52,585 bases of DNA from Anaerolineae bacterium (GCA_022842885.1 JALHOR010000031.1:1-52585); one strand, 5' to 3'. Positions 8,502 through 16,865 are shown, counted from the first letter of the stretch. Numbers and translations: made by a program. Notes: generated by a model not told the origin, from the letters alone.

Positions 8502-8917
8502 CCGATTATATCCCGGTTGATTTGCGACGATTAGTAACTTCGCGTGCTAATCGTTGTTGTGAGTATTGTCGTTTGCACGAAGCCGACGCTTTTTTGCCAT
8601 ATGAAATTGACCATATCATTCCGATAAAACATCGCGGTGAAACACGAGAAGACAATCTATGTTTAAGTTGTTTTGATTGCAATCGTTACAAAGGGAGCGA
8701 TATTGGCTCTATTGATATTGAAACACATCAATTTGCTCATCTTTTTAATGCGCGTACTATGATTTGGTCAGAGCATTTTCGATTAAATGTGAACGTTATC
8801 GAACCATTAACACCAGAAGGGCGCGTGACTGTTTTTTTGTTGCGTCTGAATAGCGAAGCGCGATTAATCAGGCGAGAACAACTTATTGAGATGAATCGAT
8901 ACCCATGTTTAGACTAA
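8498..8917 (+). CDS. HNH endonuclease
   Basis: The 139-residue protein has the HNH/beta-beta-alpha-metal nuclease layout: CCEYC, then EIDHIIPIKHRGET with the first His, DNLCLSCFDCNRYKGS with the Asn and a second CxxC, and a downstream His/Asn region. The two CxxC pairs suggest a structural zinc. The AT-rich codon choice looks different from neighbouring genes by eye, which may hint at transfer. It overlaps the upstream small gene by 4 nt. It could be a stand-alone nuclease, part of a toxin-immunity pair, or a domesticated homing-type enzyme; no methylase or specificity subunit is nearby. Confidence 0.85.
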   Translation: MTDYIPVDLRRLVTSRANRCCEYCRLHEADAFLPYEIDHIIPIKHRGETREDNLCLSCFDCNRYKGSDIGSIDIETHQFAHLFNARTMIWSEHFRLNVNVIEPLTPEGRVTVFLLRLNSEARLIRREQLIEMNRYPCLD

Positions 8918-8929
8918 CTCAAATAATCC

Positions 8930-10885
8930 CTAACAACCCCGCACCTCTGGAATCGCAAATTCCGGCAGCACATATACATCGGCGGCACCCCCATAAATAT
9001 CCAGCGCAAAACAGCCGATGTTGACCATCTGAACGGCGGCAATATAATCCAACACCGCAGGGTAAACATCATCCCAACCACGAGTGACGATGACCGCTTG
9101 CGGCGGCAATAACCCTAATTGCGTGTCCCACCGCTGCCAATTCAGATTATGAAATAATTCAATATTTACAAATTCACGGTCTGATAAGCCATAATAAAAC
9201 GGCTGGCGGGCGGCGACACTCTCAATCTCTGGCGGCAAAAAATGCTGAATTTCATAACCCACTGCGATGGTTTGGTCGGCATTTTGGGTATTGCTGCGAA
9301 CCAACCAAAACACATGCGCCGTGCTGAGGCTCATTACCAGAAATAAACTTGCGCCCCACGCCAAAGTCCGCTGATTATGGGTGGCACTGCTAACTTTAAT
9401 GAGTAGGCTCGTGCCTGCTAAAATTGTGAATGGCAAATGATGAACGGCATAAAACGGGCTGGTTTTGGGTTGCAGCATAAACAAAATCAATGTTCCCAAT
9501 AAAAACAGCAGCAGCCAGCGGCGCTCTGATGCATTGCCTTTGAAAATCCACGCTAAAAGCCCTAAAACGAGCAAGCCTGTTTCCAGCGGATAATCCACTA
9601 ACGTCTGGATAATCCACGCCTGAGCCATATTGCCCACGCGCTCTAAACCCGTGCCATAAGCGGTCGCTAATCCGGCTTCGGCAGAATATGCCTGACCTAA
9701 TTCTGTCCACCATGCCAGCGGTGCAATGCCCCACGCCAGCGTATGCCAGAATAAAAACAGCAGTGAGCCAACAAGCCCACCAATGACAAATGCCCAGAAC
9801 GGCGCATAAAACAGGCGGCGTTTTTGGCGCAACACTTGAAAATATTCCCAAGCGATGATGACGCCAAATGCCCCAATCCAGCGCAGCGAAATAAAATGCC
9901 CTTCCAGCGAGAGGGCGGTTGCGATGCCCGCAATGGCGTACCACTGCCAGCGTCCACTTTGCCAACCGGATGCCAGCGCATATAGTGCAATCGCCAACGC
10001 CAACAGCACGCCCACATCCCAGCGCCCATAATTGTGCGGCAAAAATAATCCCAATCCGAGGACTGCCGCCAGCACTGCGCCAGTGCGCCCATAGACACGA
10101 TTTGCCGCCAGTGCCAAAAATGGCACACTCATCATGCCCAATAGCCACCAGAACCAACGCGCATTCACCAACGAAATGCCCCAAATATCCAACCATGCGC
10201 CCAACGGTACAAACCACGATGACCCCGCCAATGCTCGTTCAGGACTCAACAGCGGATACATGGGGACTTGCGGCGTGCCGGTTTGCCACAATGCCACGCC
10301 CCAATTTGTGACCCAAGGTTCGTCGTATAACAAACTCGCTGGAATCTGCCCGACAAAACGCAGACTGAGCATGAGGGTTATGGCAATGCCAAGCAGCACA
10401 AAAAAAACATCGCTGGATTTTGGCAAAATGAATGTCGTTTGGCGAGCTATCCAAATCAATAGGGCGCTGCCCGTCAGCATCAGATACACGCTGAACAAGG
10501 CAACGGCAGGTTGGGTACGCCCACCGGGCAAGAATAGCCAAATCGCTATCAACACCGCGCTGCCCAAAATGAGGCTGAGATATAGACCATATTTGGGGGG
10601 CAAAATGTTATTTTGATTTTTAGGAAATTTTAAAATCAGCCATTTCAAAATTCGATTGTTCTGTAGGGACACGGCATGCCGTGTCCCTACATGACCGAGA
10701 CCTATTTTTTTGCGATTCGCCACTATCACCATAATGACACTAATGACGAAAAAAAACGCCATCACGCCCAATTGCAGCATATAGCTGGCAGAATAGCGCC
10801 CGAAAAAAACACCCTCATCGCTGTGATGCAGCAGCATCAGCAGCAGGCAAATGAGGGTGAGGTTGCTCCAAAGACCTGAAATCAT
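8930..10885 (-). CDS. GT39-like polytopic membrane glycosyltransferase
   Basis: About 651 residues with roughly twelve to fourteen hydrophobic segments. SLLYDEPWVTNWG carries the acidic DE pair typical of the first external loop of GT-C enzymes, here placed after an N-terminal extension with four extra membrane helices. A short C-terminal soluble tail follows the last helix. The role is probably transfer of a sugar from a lipid-phosphate donor to an exported acceptor. A perfect 28-bp palindrome is embedded in frame and encodes VGTRHAVSLQ in a loop near residues 65-75. The ATG at 10885 lies 8 nt after the stop of the aminotransferase gene; an alternative ATG at 10933 would overlap that gene by 41 nt. 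The two genes probably form one transcript. Confidence 0.8.
   Translation of the reverse strand: MISGLWSNLTLICLLLMLLHHSDEGVFFGRYSASYMLQLGVMAFFFVISVIMVIVANRKKIGLGHVGTRHAVSLQNNRILKWLILKFPKNQNNILPPKYGLYLSLILGSAVLIAIWLFLPGGRTQPAVALFSVYLMLTGSALLIWIARQTTFILPKSSDVFFVLLGIAITLMLSLRFVGQIPASLLYDEPWVTNWGVALWQTGTPQVPMYPLLSPERALAGSSWFVPLGAWLDIWGISLVNARWFWWLLGMMSVPFLALAANRVYGRTGAVLAAVLGLGLFLPHNYGRWDVGVLLALAIALYALASGWQSGRWQWYAIAGIATALSLEGHFISLRWIGAFGVIIAWEYFQVLRQKRRLFYAPFWAFVIGGLVGSLLFLFWHTLAWGIAPLAWWTELGQAYSAEAGLATAYGTGLERVGNMAQAWIIQTLVDYPLETGLLVLGLLAWIFKGNASERRWLLLFLLGTLILFMLQPKTSPFYAVHHLPFTILAGTSLLIKVSSATHNQRTLAWGASLFLVMSLSTAHVFWLVRSNTQNADQTIAVGYEIQHFLPPEIESVAARQPFYYGLSDREFVNIELFHNLNWQRWDTQLGLLPPQAVIVTRGWDDVYPAVLDYIAAVQMVNIGCFALDIYGGAADVYVLPEFAIPEVRGC
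10663..10690. repeat. Perfect 28-bp palindrome inside glycosyltransferase gene
   Basis: The half-site GTAGGGACACGGCA is followed directly by its exact reverse complement. The same 28 bp occur unchanged at 22701-22728 in an intergenic region. Here it is read in frame by the minus-strand glycosyltransferase gene as part of a hydrophilic loop. Confidence 0.92.
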
Positions 10886-10892
10886 CGCGCCA

Positions 10893-12035
10893 TTATTCGC
10901 TAAAAATTGTCCTGATAGCGTGTTCCAGAACATCTATATCATGTGCCGTGTTATAGCCTTGGAAGGCGACACGGATAATATGCCGTCCATTATGTTCAAA
11001 CACCGGCGCTTCTAAATGAAATTCATCATACAAGCGTATTTTTAACGCGGCAACATCGCACGGTGGCAGCGGCAGCGCCACCATCTGCGCGAACCACTCC
11101 GGCGAATCGGGCGATAGGGGTTCTTGTTCGGTGACTGCCAAAATGCGCTGATACGCATCACTCGCCATCTGATGACACACCACGCGCACACCGTCCCAAT
11201 GATGCGCCTGCTGAAAAGCGATGGCATCTGGCACTGCTAAAAATGCAGCAATATCGCGGGTGCCTTGCCATTCATTCCGGCTGATAAACGTGCCATCATC
11301 CAACCAACCATGACTAATCACCAGTGGCTCTATCCAATGGTGATGCTCTGGGCGCACATGCAAGAATGCCGCCCCTTTGGGCGCACACAGCCACTTATGT
11401 AAATTGCCCGAATAAACATCTGCACCCAAATCGGTCAAATCCAGCGGAATTTGCCCCGGCACATGCGCCCCGTCAATGATGGTCATAATACCGTGTTCGC
11501 GGGCGCGGCGGCAAATTTCTTTCACCGGGAAAATTAATGCGGTGGGGGAGGTGATATGGCTGAGAAAAATAATTTTGGTACGCGGTGTGACACCTTGCCA
11601 GAAGGCGTCTATAAAGGCATCAGCGGTGGTGACGGGCATGGGGATATGGTGATTGATATAGGTTGCGCCCGTATATTTGCTGATAAATTCCCAAGTGCGA
11701 TTCAACGCGCCATATTCGTGGTCAGTCGTCAAAATTTCATCGCCGGGTTGCAGCGTTAATTGCAATGAACGCGCCACGATATTCAACCCCAAAGTAGCAT
11801 TCATCACATAGAGCAAATCATCGGGCGGCGCATTCAGATAAGCGCCGAGATGCTGGCGGGTTTCTGCCATCAAGCCATCAAAGCGCCTGCCCAAAAATTC
11901 TACGGGCTGCCGTTCTAACTCAAGCTGCCATGCCTGATATTTCTCAAAAACGGGCTTAGGACACGCCCCAAACGAGCCATGATTCAAAAACACCACATCG
12001 GGATTCAGCAAAAATTGGTCACGCAAAGCAGCCAT
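10893..12035 (-). CDS. Class V aminotransferase, isopenicillin N epimerase-like
   Basis: A PLP enzyme of the aminotransferase class V fold, about 380 residues. It starts with the VFLNHGSFGACPKPV segment typical of the CefD-like subgroup, has the cofactor-contacting IIDGAHVPGQ (Asp for the pyridine nitrogen) and the Schiff-base Lys in SGNLHKWLCAPKG. Members include isopenicillin N epimerase and cysteine desulfurase-like lyases; the true substrate is not predictable. The ATG at 12035 (MAALRDQF) is chosen because AGG lies 5 nt upstream; the frame extends to an ATG at 12068 and a GTG at 12092 without ribosome sites. The downstream glycosyltransferase begins 8 nt after its stop. Confidence 0.85.
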   Translation of the reverse strand: MAALRDQFLLNPDVVFLNHGSFGACPKPVFEKYQAWQLELERQPVEFLGRRFDGLMAETRQHLGAYLNAPPDDLLYVMNATLGLNIVARSLQLTLQPGDEILTTDHEYGALNRTWEFISKYTGATYINHHIPMPVTTADAFIDAFWQGVTPRTKIIFLSHITSPTALIFPVKEICRRAREHGIMTIIDGAHVPGQIPLDLTDLGADVYSGNLHKWLCAPKGAAFLHVRPEHHHWIEPLVISHGWLDDGTFISRNEWQGTRDIAAFLAVPDAIAFQQAHHWDGVRVVCHQMASDAYQRILAVTEQEPLSPDSPEWFAQMVALPLPPCDVAALKIRLYDEFHLEAPVFEHNGRHIIRVAFQGYNTAHDIDVLEHAIRTIFSE

Positions 12036-12444
12036 AAGTGCCTGTTCTTTACTAAAGAGAATACACATGCGCTGAGTTTGGCACGATTTCACGCCTATGT
12101 CTAGGTAAATGGACTTAGAGCCAATCGCTGTTTGGGTAACTTGCCTTATGCAGCGTTGCCCTCACCCTAAATCCCTCTCCCCAACGCGCCGGTAGGGCTG
12201 GCGCTGGGAGAGGGACTTAAAGCACAGCGCGAGGTGGGTTTGCTCCCTTCTCCTTTGGGAGAAGGGCAGGGGATGAGGGCAGGTGCGTAACATCAGTTAG
12301 GTAACTTGCCATGAATGCGTTAAACTTTCATGCATAACCCCTTATTTTCAACCTTATGAACAATATTTTTCAGAAGCCCATATTCCACTTTTGGAATGGT
12401 TACAATGGCAAACATGGCATTCGCCAAAATAAGGATACATTCAA
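12036..12444. other. Divergent intergenic region with a long palindromic repeat
   Basis: Apart from the repeat at 12158-12283, the region holds the divergent 5' ends of the aminotransferase and the frameshifted SCO4402-like gene. A TACAAT hexamer at 12401-12406 lies 38 nt before the ATG at 12445 and may be the -10 box of that gene. No other reading frame looks convincing. Confidence 0.6.
12158..12283. repeat. CCTCACCC-type long palindromic element
   Basis: Starts with CCTCACCCTAAATCCCTCTC and ends with GGGCAGGGGATGAGG. Internal pairs such as CCCTCTCCC / GGGAGAGGG and CCCTTCTCC / GGAGAAGGG can fold into two stems. It is the third copy of the family in this window and the clearest intergenic one. 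Confidence 0.8.
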
Positions 12445-12829
12445 ATGATTCAACATGCTTGGTGGCGCGACCAACTTTTTAGTGCGTTGAATGCATTGGC
12501 AGATACCACTTATCAACAACAAGTGTGGGTGCAAAAACACTATCCGCCCGGTATACAGTGCGATGATTTCGATAGAGTTGTGCATGTATTGTTCGATGAC
12601 ACCCTGCTCGCAGATGCGCCCGAAAAAACCATCGGGTATAATTCTGGAAGATGAGGCGGAGATGCACGCCGTTACGACTGTGATTCGTGCGATTGACCTT
12701 GTGTTGAAACAATATGGCACTGCCTTAACCGATGAGCAGTACATTCACACACCCGAATGGGCGCAAGTGGTGGCGTCGGCGCAGGCGGCGTTAGCAGTCC
12801 TCAATAAAAACCCTATCAATACCCCGTGA
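12445..12829 (+). pseudogene. SCO4402-like small protein gene split by a frameshift
   Basis: Two frames together make one plausible protein of about 128 residues. The first runs from ATG 12445 (AAGGA 8 nt upstream) as MIQHAWWRDQLFSALNALA to DAPEKTIG and then stops at 12654. The second frame continues as IILEDEAEMHAVTTVIRAI to ALAVLNKNP and stops at 12829. The join falls near 12625-12645 at GAAAAAACC...GGGTATAA; removing one base would fuse them. WRDQLFSALNALAD, VVHVLFDDT, LEDEAEMHAV and LTDEQYIHTPEWAQVVASAQAAL fit, from memory, the SCO4402 family of short hypothetical proteins. It may be a real pseudogene or a sequencing error at the A6 run. The function of the family is unknown. Confidence 0.7.
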
Positions 12830-12885
12830 TGTTTTCGGCTGAATAAACTGGCAAAACAAGCGGCTCATTTGCGCCCAAAAAACGC

Positions 12886-12918
12886 TACAATATCGCTACC
12901 CATCCATGTAGCTTTTTT
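12886..12918 (+). promoter_or_regulatory. -10-like box and leader hairpin before subtilase gene
   Basis: TACAAT at 12886-12891 could be a -10 box. It is followed by GCTAC (12895-12899), an 8-nt loop, GTAGC (12908-12912) and six T, then the ATG at 12931. The hairpin with T tract resembles an intrinsic terminator within the leader. No TTGACA-like -35 was found at the normal distance. Confidence 0.4.
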
Positions 12919-12930
12919 GGAAAATGCGTT

Positions 12931-14388
12931 ATGAGAAATTTTTTGCGCTTGGTGCTGCTGGTTCTGTTATTGATTTTAATTGGCGGACTCATTTTCTTGG
13001 CTGTGACCGGTAATTTGCCGCAACTGCCGTTTAATCTGCCGGGAACAACCCCGCAAAATCCCACCGCTATCGTCAATCCACCGACAGAAGTTGTAAATTC
13101 ACCAACACAAGTCGTCAATCCACCCACAGCGGTGGTGCAACCGCCTACTGAAATTGTGCAAAATCCGACTCTGCCTGCAACATCCGTGCCAAATCCCAAC
13201 ATTCCGCAGCCCATCGTTCCAGCCGATGATTGTACAATGCTGGCGAATGCCGCTGGAATCGTGGTAGATGCCGAGCAAATCCGCGCCCAACAACCCAAAG
13301 ACACCTTACCGAATGGCAAGCCGTTCCCCGGCAAAGCGCCAGAACAACCGTCACAATCCAATCGTCCGCTGCAAAATCGGCTCATCATCCAATTTACGCC
13401 CGATTCCACGCAGCAGGAACGCAATGAATATATTCGCTCGGTGAATGGTCGCTCCCGGCGCAATATTGATAAACTCGATACCTATATCGTGACGATTGCT
13501 TCTGATGACGAACCTGAAGTGTTGCTGGAAATGCTGCCACGTTCCCCGATTGTCCTGCAAGTCGAATTGGATTATGGCATTAGCACGGCACAAACCCCGA
13601 ATGACCCGCGTTATGGCGAACAATGGGGGTTGCCGATTGTCGGTGCGCCGGACATATGGGCGAAATTGCCTGCCAATGCGCCCCAAATCACGATTGCCGT
13701 CATAGACAGCGGCATTTGTGCGGCACACCCCGATTTAACGGGTCGCCTCGTTGCCGGGTATGATTTTGTGGAGGATGATAATAATCCCGCTGACGGGGCA
13801 GGGCATGGTTGCAACGTTGCCGGAGTTATCGCCGCGGTGACGAATAATGGCATTGGCATGGCTGGCACTGCCCCCAATGTTCGCATCATGCCGCTGCGCG
13901 TGCTGGATAACAGTGGCTTGGGTAGCTATTCCGATGTCGCCGCCGCAATTGTGTATGCCGTAGATAATGGCGCTCAGATTCTTAACCTCAGTTTATCGGG
14001 TCCGCAGCTATCGCAAACCTTGGCGACGGCGGTACAATATGCGCTTTCGCGCAATGTGACCGTGATTGCCGCTGCCGGAAATTATGGCACGTCGCAAATT
14101 TATTATCCGGCGGGCATTCCGGGCGTGATTGCTGTCGGCTCAATTGACCCCAACTTACAGCGCAGCAGTTTTAGCAATTTTGGCGCTCATGTACGGATTT
14201 TTGCCCCCGGACGCGATATTCTGGCAACGACGATGACTAACGATTATGCGCCTGTGACCGGCACCTCTTTTGCTGCGCCGATGGTGGCGGGCTTGATGGC
14301 AATGGCACGGGCGCTGAATGTGCCACTCTATACTGAAGATGACATCGCGTTTTTCTACCCACCGGATAACCAGCCCGTGTGTCCGTGA
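12931..14388 (+). CDS. Membrane-anchored subtilisin-like serine protease
   Basis: A 485-residue exported S8 peptidase. Residues 6-26 are a hydrophobic anchor or uncleaved signal. A Pro/Thr/Val linker follows (residues about 41-85) made of heptads such as NPPTEVV, NSPTQVV, NPPTAVV and QPPTEIV. An inhibitor-I9-like prodomain (LIIQFTPDSTQQERNEYI, DTYIVTI) precedes the catalytic domain. The triad is Asp in AVIDSGICA, His in GAGHGCNVAG and Ser in GTSFAAPMVAG; the oxyanion Asn is in AAAGNYG. The usual GHGTHVAG reads GHGCNVAG, and with SGIC this places two Cys near the active site, possibly a disulfide. The protein ends soon after the catalytic domain. Confidence 0.93.
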   Translation: MRNFLRLVLLVLLLILIGGLIFLAVTGNLPQLPFNLPGTTPQNPTAIVNPPTEVVNSPTQVVNPPTAVVQPPTEIVQNPTLPATSVPNPNIPQPIVPADDCTMLANAAGIVVDAEQIRAQQPKDTLPNGKPFPGKAPEQPSQSNRPLQNRLIIQFTPDSTQQERNEYIRSVNGRSRRNIDKLDTYIVTIASDDEPEVLLEMLPRSPIVLQVELDYGISTAQTPNDPRYGEQWGLPIVGAPDIWAKLPANAPQITIAVIDSGICAAHPDLTGRLVAGYDFVEDDNNPADGAGHGCNVAGVIAAVTNNGIGMAGTAPNVRIMPLRVLDNSGLGSYSDVAAAIVYAVDNGAQILNLSLSGPQLSQTLATAVQYALSRNVTVIAAAGNYGTSQIYYPAGIPGVIAVGSIDPNLQRSSFSNFGAHVRIFAPGRDILATTMTNDYAPVTGTSFAAPMVAGLMAMARALNVPLYTEDDIAFFYPPDNQPVCP

Positions 14389-14413
14389 TAACCATCATTC
14401 TCATCATATGGGT

Positions 14414-14419
14414 TATAAT
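14414..14419 (+). promoter_or_regulatory. Candidate -10 box TATAAT
   Basis: A consensus TATAAT lies 29 nt before the ATG of the small gene at 14449, followed by AGAGGAT as ribosome site. A -35 match is not evident at 17 nt. Confidence 0.4.
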
Positions 14420-14448
14420 CAAGCACAAAGCCTAAGAGGATTTTACTC

Positions 14449-14742
14449 ATGAACACAACTACATTATTTGAAGAAGTGTTAGCATCGGCGCTCAAACTCA
14501 CACCTAAAGACCGTTTGCAACTGGTTGAACAAATCAATGCATCACTAGAGAGCGAGAATGAACCTGTGACTGCTCATGAAGAACAACCCGAAGAACATTG
14601 GGGTAAATCGCTTAATCGCCTGATGGATGAGATTGGCACGATTGAAATGAAATCCCCCGAAATCGAAGACCCGGTAGAATGGGTCAAAGCGCAGCGACGC
14701 AAACGGGTAAAACAGTTACAACCATACAGAGAAGAAGAATAA
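14449..14742 (+). CDS. Small acidic helical protein, antitoxin-like
   Basis: I do not recognise this 97-residue protein with certainty. The N-terminal part LKLTPKDRLQLVEQINASL resembles the LTPEERLELAEAL helix of antitoxins of the addiction-module type (PF09720-like), and the C-terminal part EDPVEWVKAQRRKRVKQL is basic and helical. No toxin gene follows: the next gene is an enoyl-CoA hydratase. It is therefore either an orphan antitoxin-like regulator or an unrelated short protein. AGGAT lies 8 nt before the ATG. Confidence 0.6.
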   Translation: MNTTTLFEEVLASALKLTPKDRLQLVEQINASLESENEPVTAHEEQPEEHWGKSLNRLMDEIGTIEMKSPEIEDPVEWVKAQRRKRVKQLQPYREEE

Positions 14743-14787
14743 CAATATCTGAAAATCAACACTTTGCCCTCTTTTCTCGCGCTGTGG

Positions 14788-14822
14788 TACACTCTCGAAT
14801 CAAATGCTGATTTGATTTTTTT
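14788..14822 (+). promoter_or_regulatory. -10-like box and AT hairpin with T tract before crotonase gene
   Basis: TACACT at 14788-14793 is followed by AATCAAAT (14798-14805), GCTG, ATTTGATT (14810-14817) and five further T. The ATG is at 14843, with GGAG between. The hairpin could be a terminator of the upstream small gene or a leader attenuator. Confidence 0.45.
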
Positions 14823-14842
14823 GACCACAGGAGCGATTATTC

Positions 14843-15622
14843 ATGACTGCCTATGAATTTATTTTGATAGAAAAGCCTGCGCCGGGCGTGGGCGTGGTAC
14901 GCTTGAATCGTCCGCAAGCTCTCAACGCGCTGAATGCGGGTTTGATGCGCGAAGTGGGGGCGGCATTGCGGACATTGGATGCCGATGACAGCATCGGCTG
15001 TATGATTATCACGGGCAATGACAAAGCCTTCGCTGCTGGCGCAGACATCAAAGAGATGTTCGGCACGACCTATGTGGATATGTTCATGAAAAGTTCGCTG
15101 GTCAGTGGCTTCGATTTTGCCCCTATCGGCAAACCGATTATTGCAGCGGTTTCCGGTTTTGCCTTGGGCGGCGGCTGCGAAATGGCGATGTTGTGCGATA
15201 TGATTGTCGCTTCCGAGACAGCAGTCTTTGGACAGCCAGAAATTAATCTGGGTATTTTGCCGGGGGGTGGCGGCACACAGCGTCTCACTCGTGCTGTTGG
15301 CAAAGCCCTAGCGATGGAAATTATGCTCACTGACCGCCGCCTGACTGCTGACGAAGCACTGCGTTATGGCTTGGTGAATCGCGTGGTTGCCATCGAATCG
15401 TATTTTGATGAGGCAGTGGCACTGGCACAAAAAGTCGCTGGCTTATCGCAGGTGGCAATTCGGCTGACGAAAGATGCCATCAACAAAGCCTATGAAGCCA
15501 CCTTGCACGAAGGGCTAGAGTTCGAGAAGCGTAATTTTTATCTGGCTTTCGGCACAGAAGACAAAGCCGAAGGGATGCAAGCCTTCATCGAAAAACGCAA
15601 AGCGCAATGGAAACATCGCTAA
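14843..15622 (+). CDS. Enoyl-CoA hydratase/isomerase (crotonase family)
   Basis: A 259-residue crotonase-fold enzyme that probably hydrates trans-2-enoyl-CoA in fatty acid beta-oxidation. The oxyanion-hole segments AFAAGADIKEM and GFALGGGCEMAM are present. The catalytic Glu pair lies in GGGCEMAM and in FGQPEINLGILPGGGGTQRL, as in true hydratases. The Lys/Arg-rich tail FIEKRKAQWKHR is also typical. No other beta-oxidation gene is adjacent, so it is a stand-alone copy. GGAG lies 9 nt before the ATG. Confidence 0.92.
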   Translation: MTAYEFILIEKPAPGVGVVRLNRPQALNALNAGLMREVGAALRTLDADDSIGCMIITGNDKAFAAGADIKEMFGTTYVDMFMKSSLVSGFDFAPIGKPIIAAVSGFALGGGCEMAMLCDMIVASETAVFGQPEINLGILPGGGGTQRLTRAVGKALAMEIMLTDRRLTADEALRYGLVNRVVAIESYFDEAVALAQKVAGLSQVAIRLTKDAINKAYEATLHEGLEFEKRNFYLAFGTEDKAEGMQAFIEKRKAQWKHR

Positions 15623-15643
15623 AACGGTGCGGAATGGTGCTTT

Positions 15644-15703
15644 CCCCTGTCACCAAAAATTGCTACAGTCAATTTTTATTCATATTGCAACAGGGGATTT
15701 TTT
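15644..15703 (+). promoter_or_regulatory. Nested inverted repeats in leader of the DUF3291 gene
   Basis: An inner 8-bp repeat, AAAAATTG (15655-15662) and CAATTTTT (15670-15677), flanks CTACAGT, which contains the -10-like TACAGT. An outer pair, CCCCTGT (15644-15650) and ACAGGGG (15690-15696), includes the only ribosome site, AGGGG, followed by ATTTTTT directly before the ATG at 15704. The inner dyad could be an operator; the outer pair could mask the ribosome site only if transcription begins upstream. Confidence 0.4.
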
Positions 15704-16165
15704 ATGCCAGAGTATCATCTTGCCCAACTGAATATTGCCCGCATGTTAGCGCCGATTGATAGCCCGGTGATGGCAGGTTTCGTAGCCCGCCTGAACGACA
15801 TTAACGCTTTGGCGGATAAAACGCCGGGTTTTGTGTGGCGCTTAATCGGCGATGGCAACGATGCCACATCGCTGCGTCCGTTTGATGACGATATGATGAT
15901 TGTCAATATGTCGGTGTGGGAATCGCTTGAGGCATTGCACGAATACACATATTATTCCGGGCATGTGGAAGTTTTCCGGCAGCGGACAGATTGGTTTGAA
16001 AAAATGACCGATGCCCACATGGTCTTATGGTGGATTCCCGCCGGGCATATCCCCACTGTGCAAGAAGCAAAAGACCGCCTGTTGCACCTGAACGCGCATG
16101 GCGCAACCCCTCACGCCTTCACTTTTAAACAATCATTTTTGCCGGAAGACGTAACGAGGGGTTGA
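15704..16165 (+). CDS. DUF3291 domain protein
   Basis: The 153-residue protein matches the DUF3291 pattern: YHLAQLNIARMLAPIDSPVM at the start, GFVWRL, an MSVWESLEALHEYTY segment and HMVLWWIPAGHIPTVQEA. This family is a ferredoxin-like alpha/beta barrel related to antibiotic-biosynthesis monooxygenases; the activity is not known. It is soluble and has no partner gene. It starts at the ATG directly after a T tract with AGGGG 7 nt upstream. Confidence 0.88.
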   Translation: MPEYHLAQLNIARMLAPIDSPVMAGFVARLNDINALADKTPGFVWRLIGDGNDATSLRPFDDDMMIVNMSVWESLEALHEYTYYSGHVEVFRQRTDWFEKMTDAHMVLWWIPAGHIPTVQEAKDRLLHLNAHGATPHAFTFKQSFLPEDVTRG

Positions 16166-16198
16166 GGGTATCGCTGAGGGGAAACGGATAGCCGATGT

Positions 16199-16849
16199 TT
16201 AACGCTCAAACAGATTCAACATATAGCTGATAGACAAACCTTGCTGCTCTAAATACTCGCGCAAATTGCGGCGGGCATCATGAATCAATTTATAGAGCGC
16301 GTTACGATTCGTCCCCATCTGTTCAGCAACCACGTCCATCGGGACACCCCGCAGTGCCACCGCCACCAAGGCTTGGTACTGGCGTTCCGAGAGTGCCGCC
16401 CGGAAGGCGCGGTCAATTTTTTCACTCACATCATCGCGTTCTGCGGCGGTTTCTGGGTTGGGGGGCGCTTCGCTAACTAGGTTGGCTTCGGCAGCCAAGA
16501 AATCACCGCCTGCCGTCAGTTCATCTAAGCTAAAGTCTTTATAGCGGGCGCGGCGCAAATCGCTAATGGCAAGCCGAATCGCAATTTTGTTTGCCCACGT
16601 TGTAAAACGGCTTTCGCCCCGGAAGTTATCGAGGTTATCCATCACGCGCAAAGTGGCATCTTGCGCCAAATCTTCTGCCATTTCTCCCAATTCAACTGCT
16701 GCCAAGCCGCGTAAATCGCTGCGTTCTTGGCTCAGATAATAATAAAGGCTGCGCTGGAGGCGTTTGCGTAAATCTGCCAGCGCCGCCTGTTGACTATCAC
16801 CTGCTGCCCGTAACTCTGCCAGCCACTCGTCATTCGTGCGTTCTGTCAT
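16199..16849 (-). CDS. ECF-type RNA polymerase sigma factor
   Basis: A 216-residue group IV sigma-70 factor. Region 2 is visible as ELGEMAEDLAQDATLRVMDNL followed by FTTWANKIAIRLAISDLRR, which binds the -10 element and core polymerase. Region 4 is LSERQYQALVAVALRGVP, then MDVVAEQMGTNRNALYKLIHDARRNLRE (helix-turn-helix), which binds the -35. (Motifs are given in pieces.) The linker between regions is long and acidic. It lies 16 nt downstream of the FHA/zinc-ribbon gene in the same direction, so the two are probably cotranscribed and the FHA protein may act on it. AGGATG precedes the ATG by 6 nt. Confidence 0.9.
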   Translation of the reverse strand: MTERTNDEWLAELRAAGDSQQAALADLRKRLQRSLYYYLSQERSDLRGLAAVELGEMAEDLAQDATLRVMDNLDNFRGESRFTTWANKIAIRLAISDLRRARYKDFSLDELTAGGDFLAAEANLVSEAPPNPETAAERDDVSEKIDRAFRAALSERQYQALVAVALRGVPMDVVAEQMGTNRNALYKLIHDARRNLREYLEQQGLSISYMLNLFER

Positions 16850-16865
16850 GAGGGCATCCTGGCGA

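Noticed and set aside
14449..14742. Calling a toxin-antitoxin pair at this small gene
   Set aside because: No toxin-like gene is adjacent on either side.
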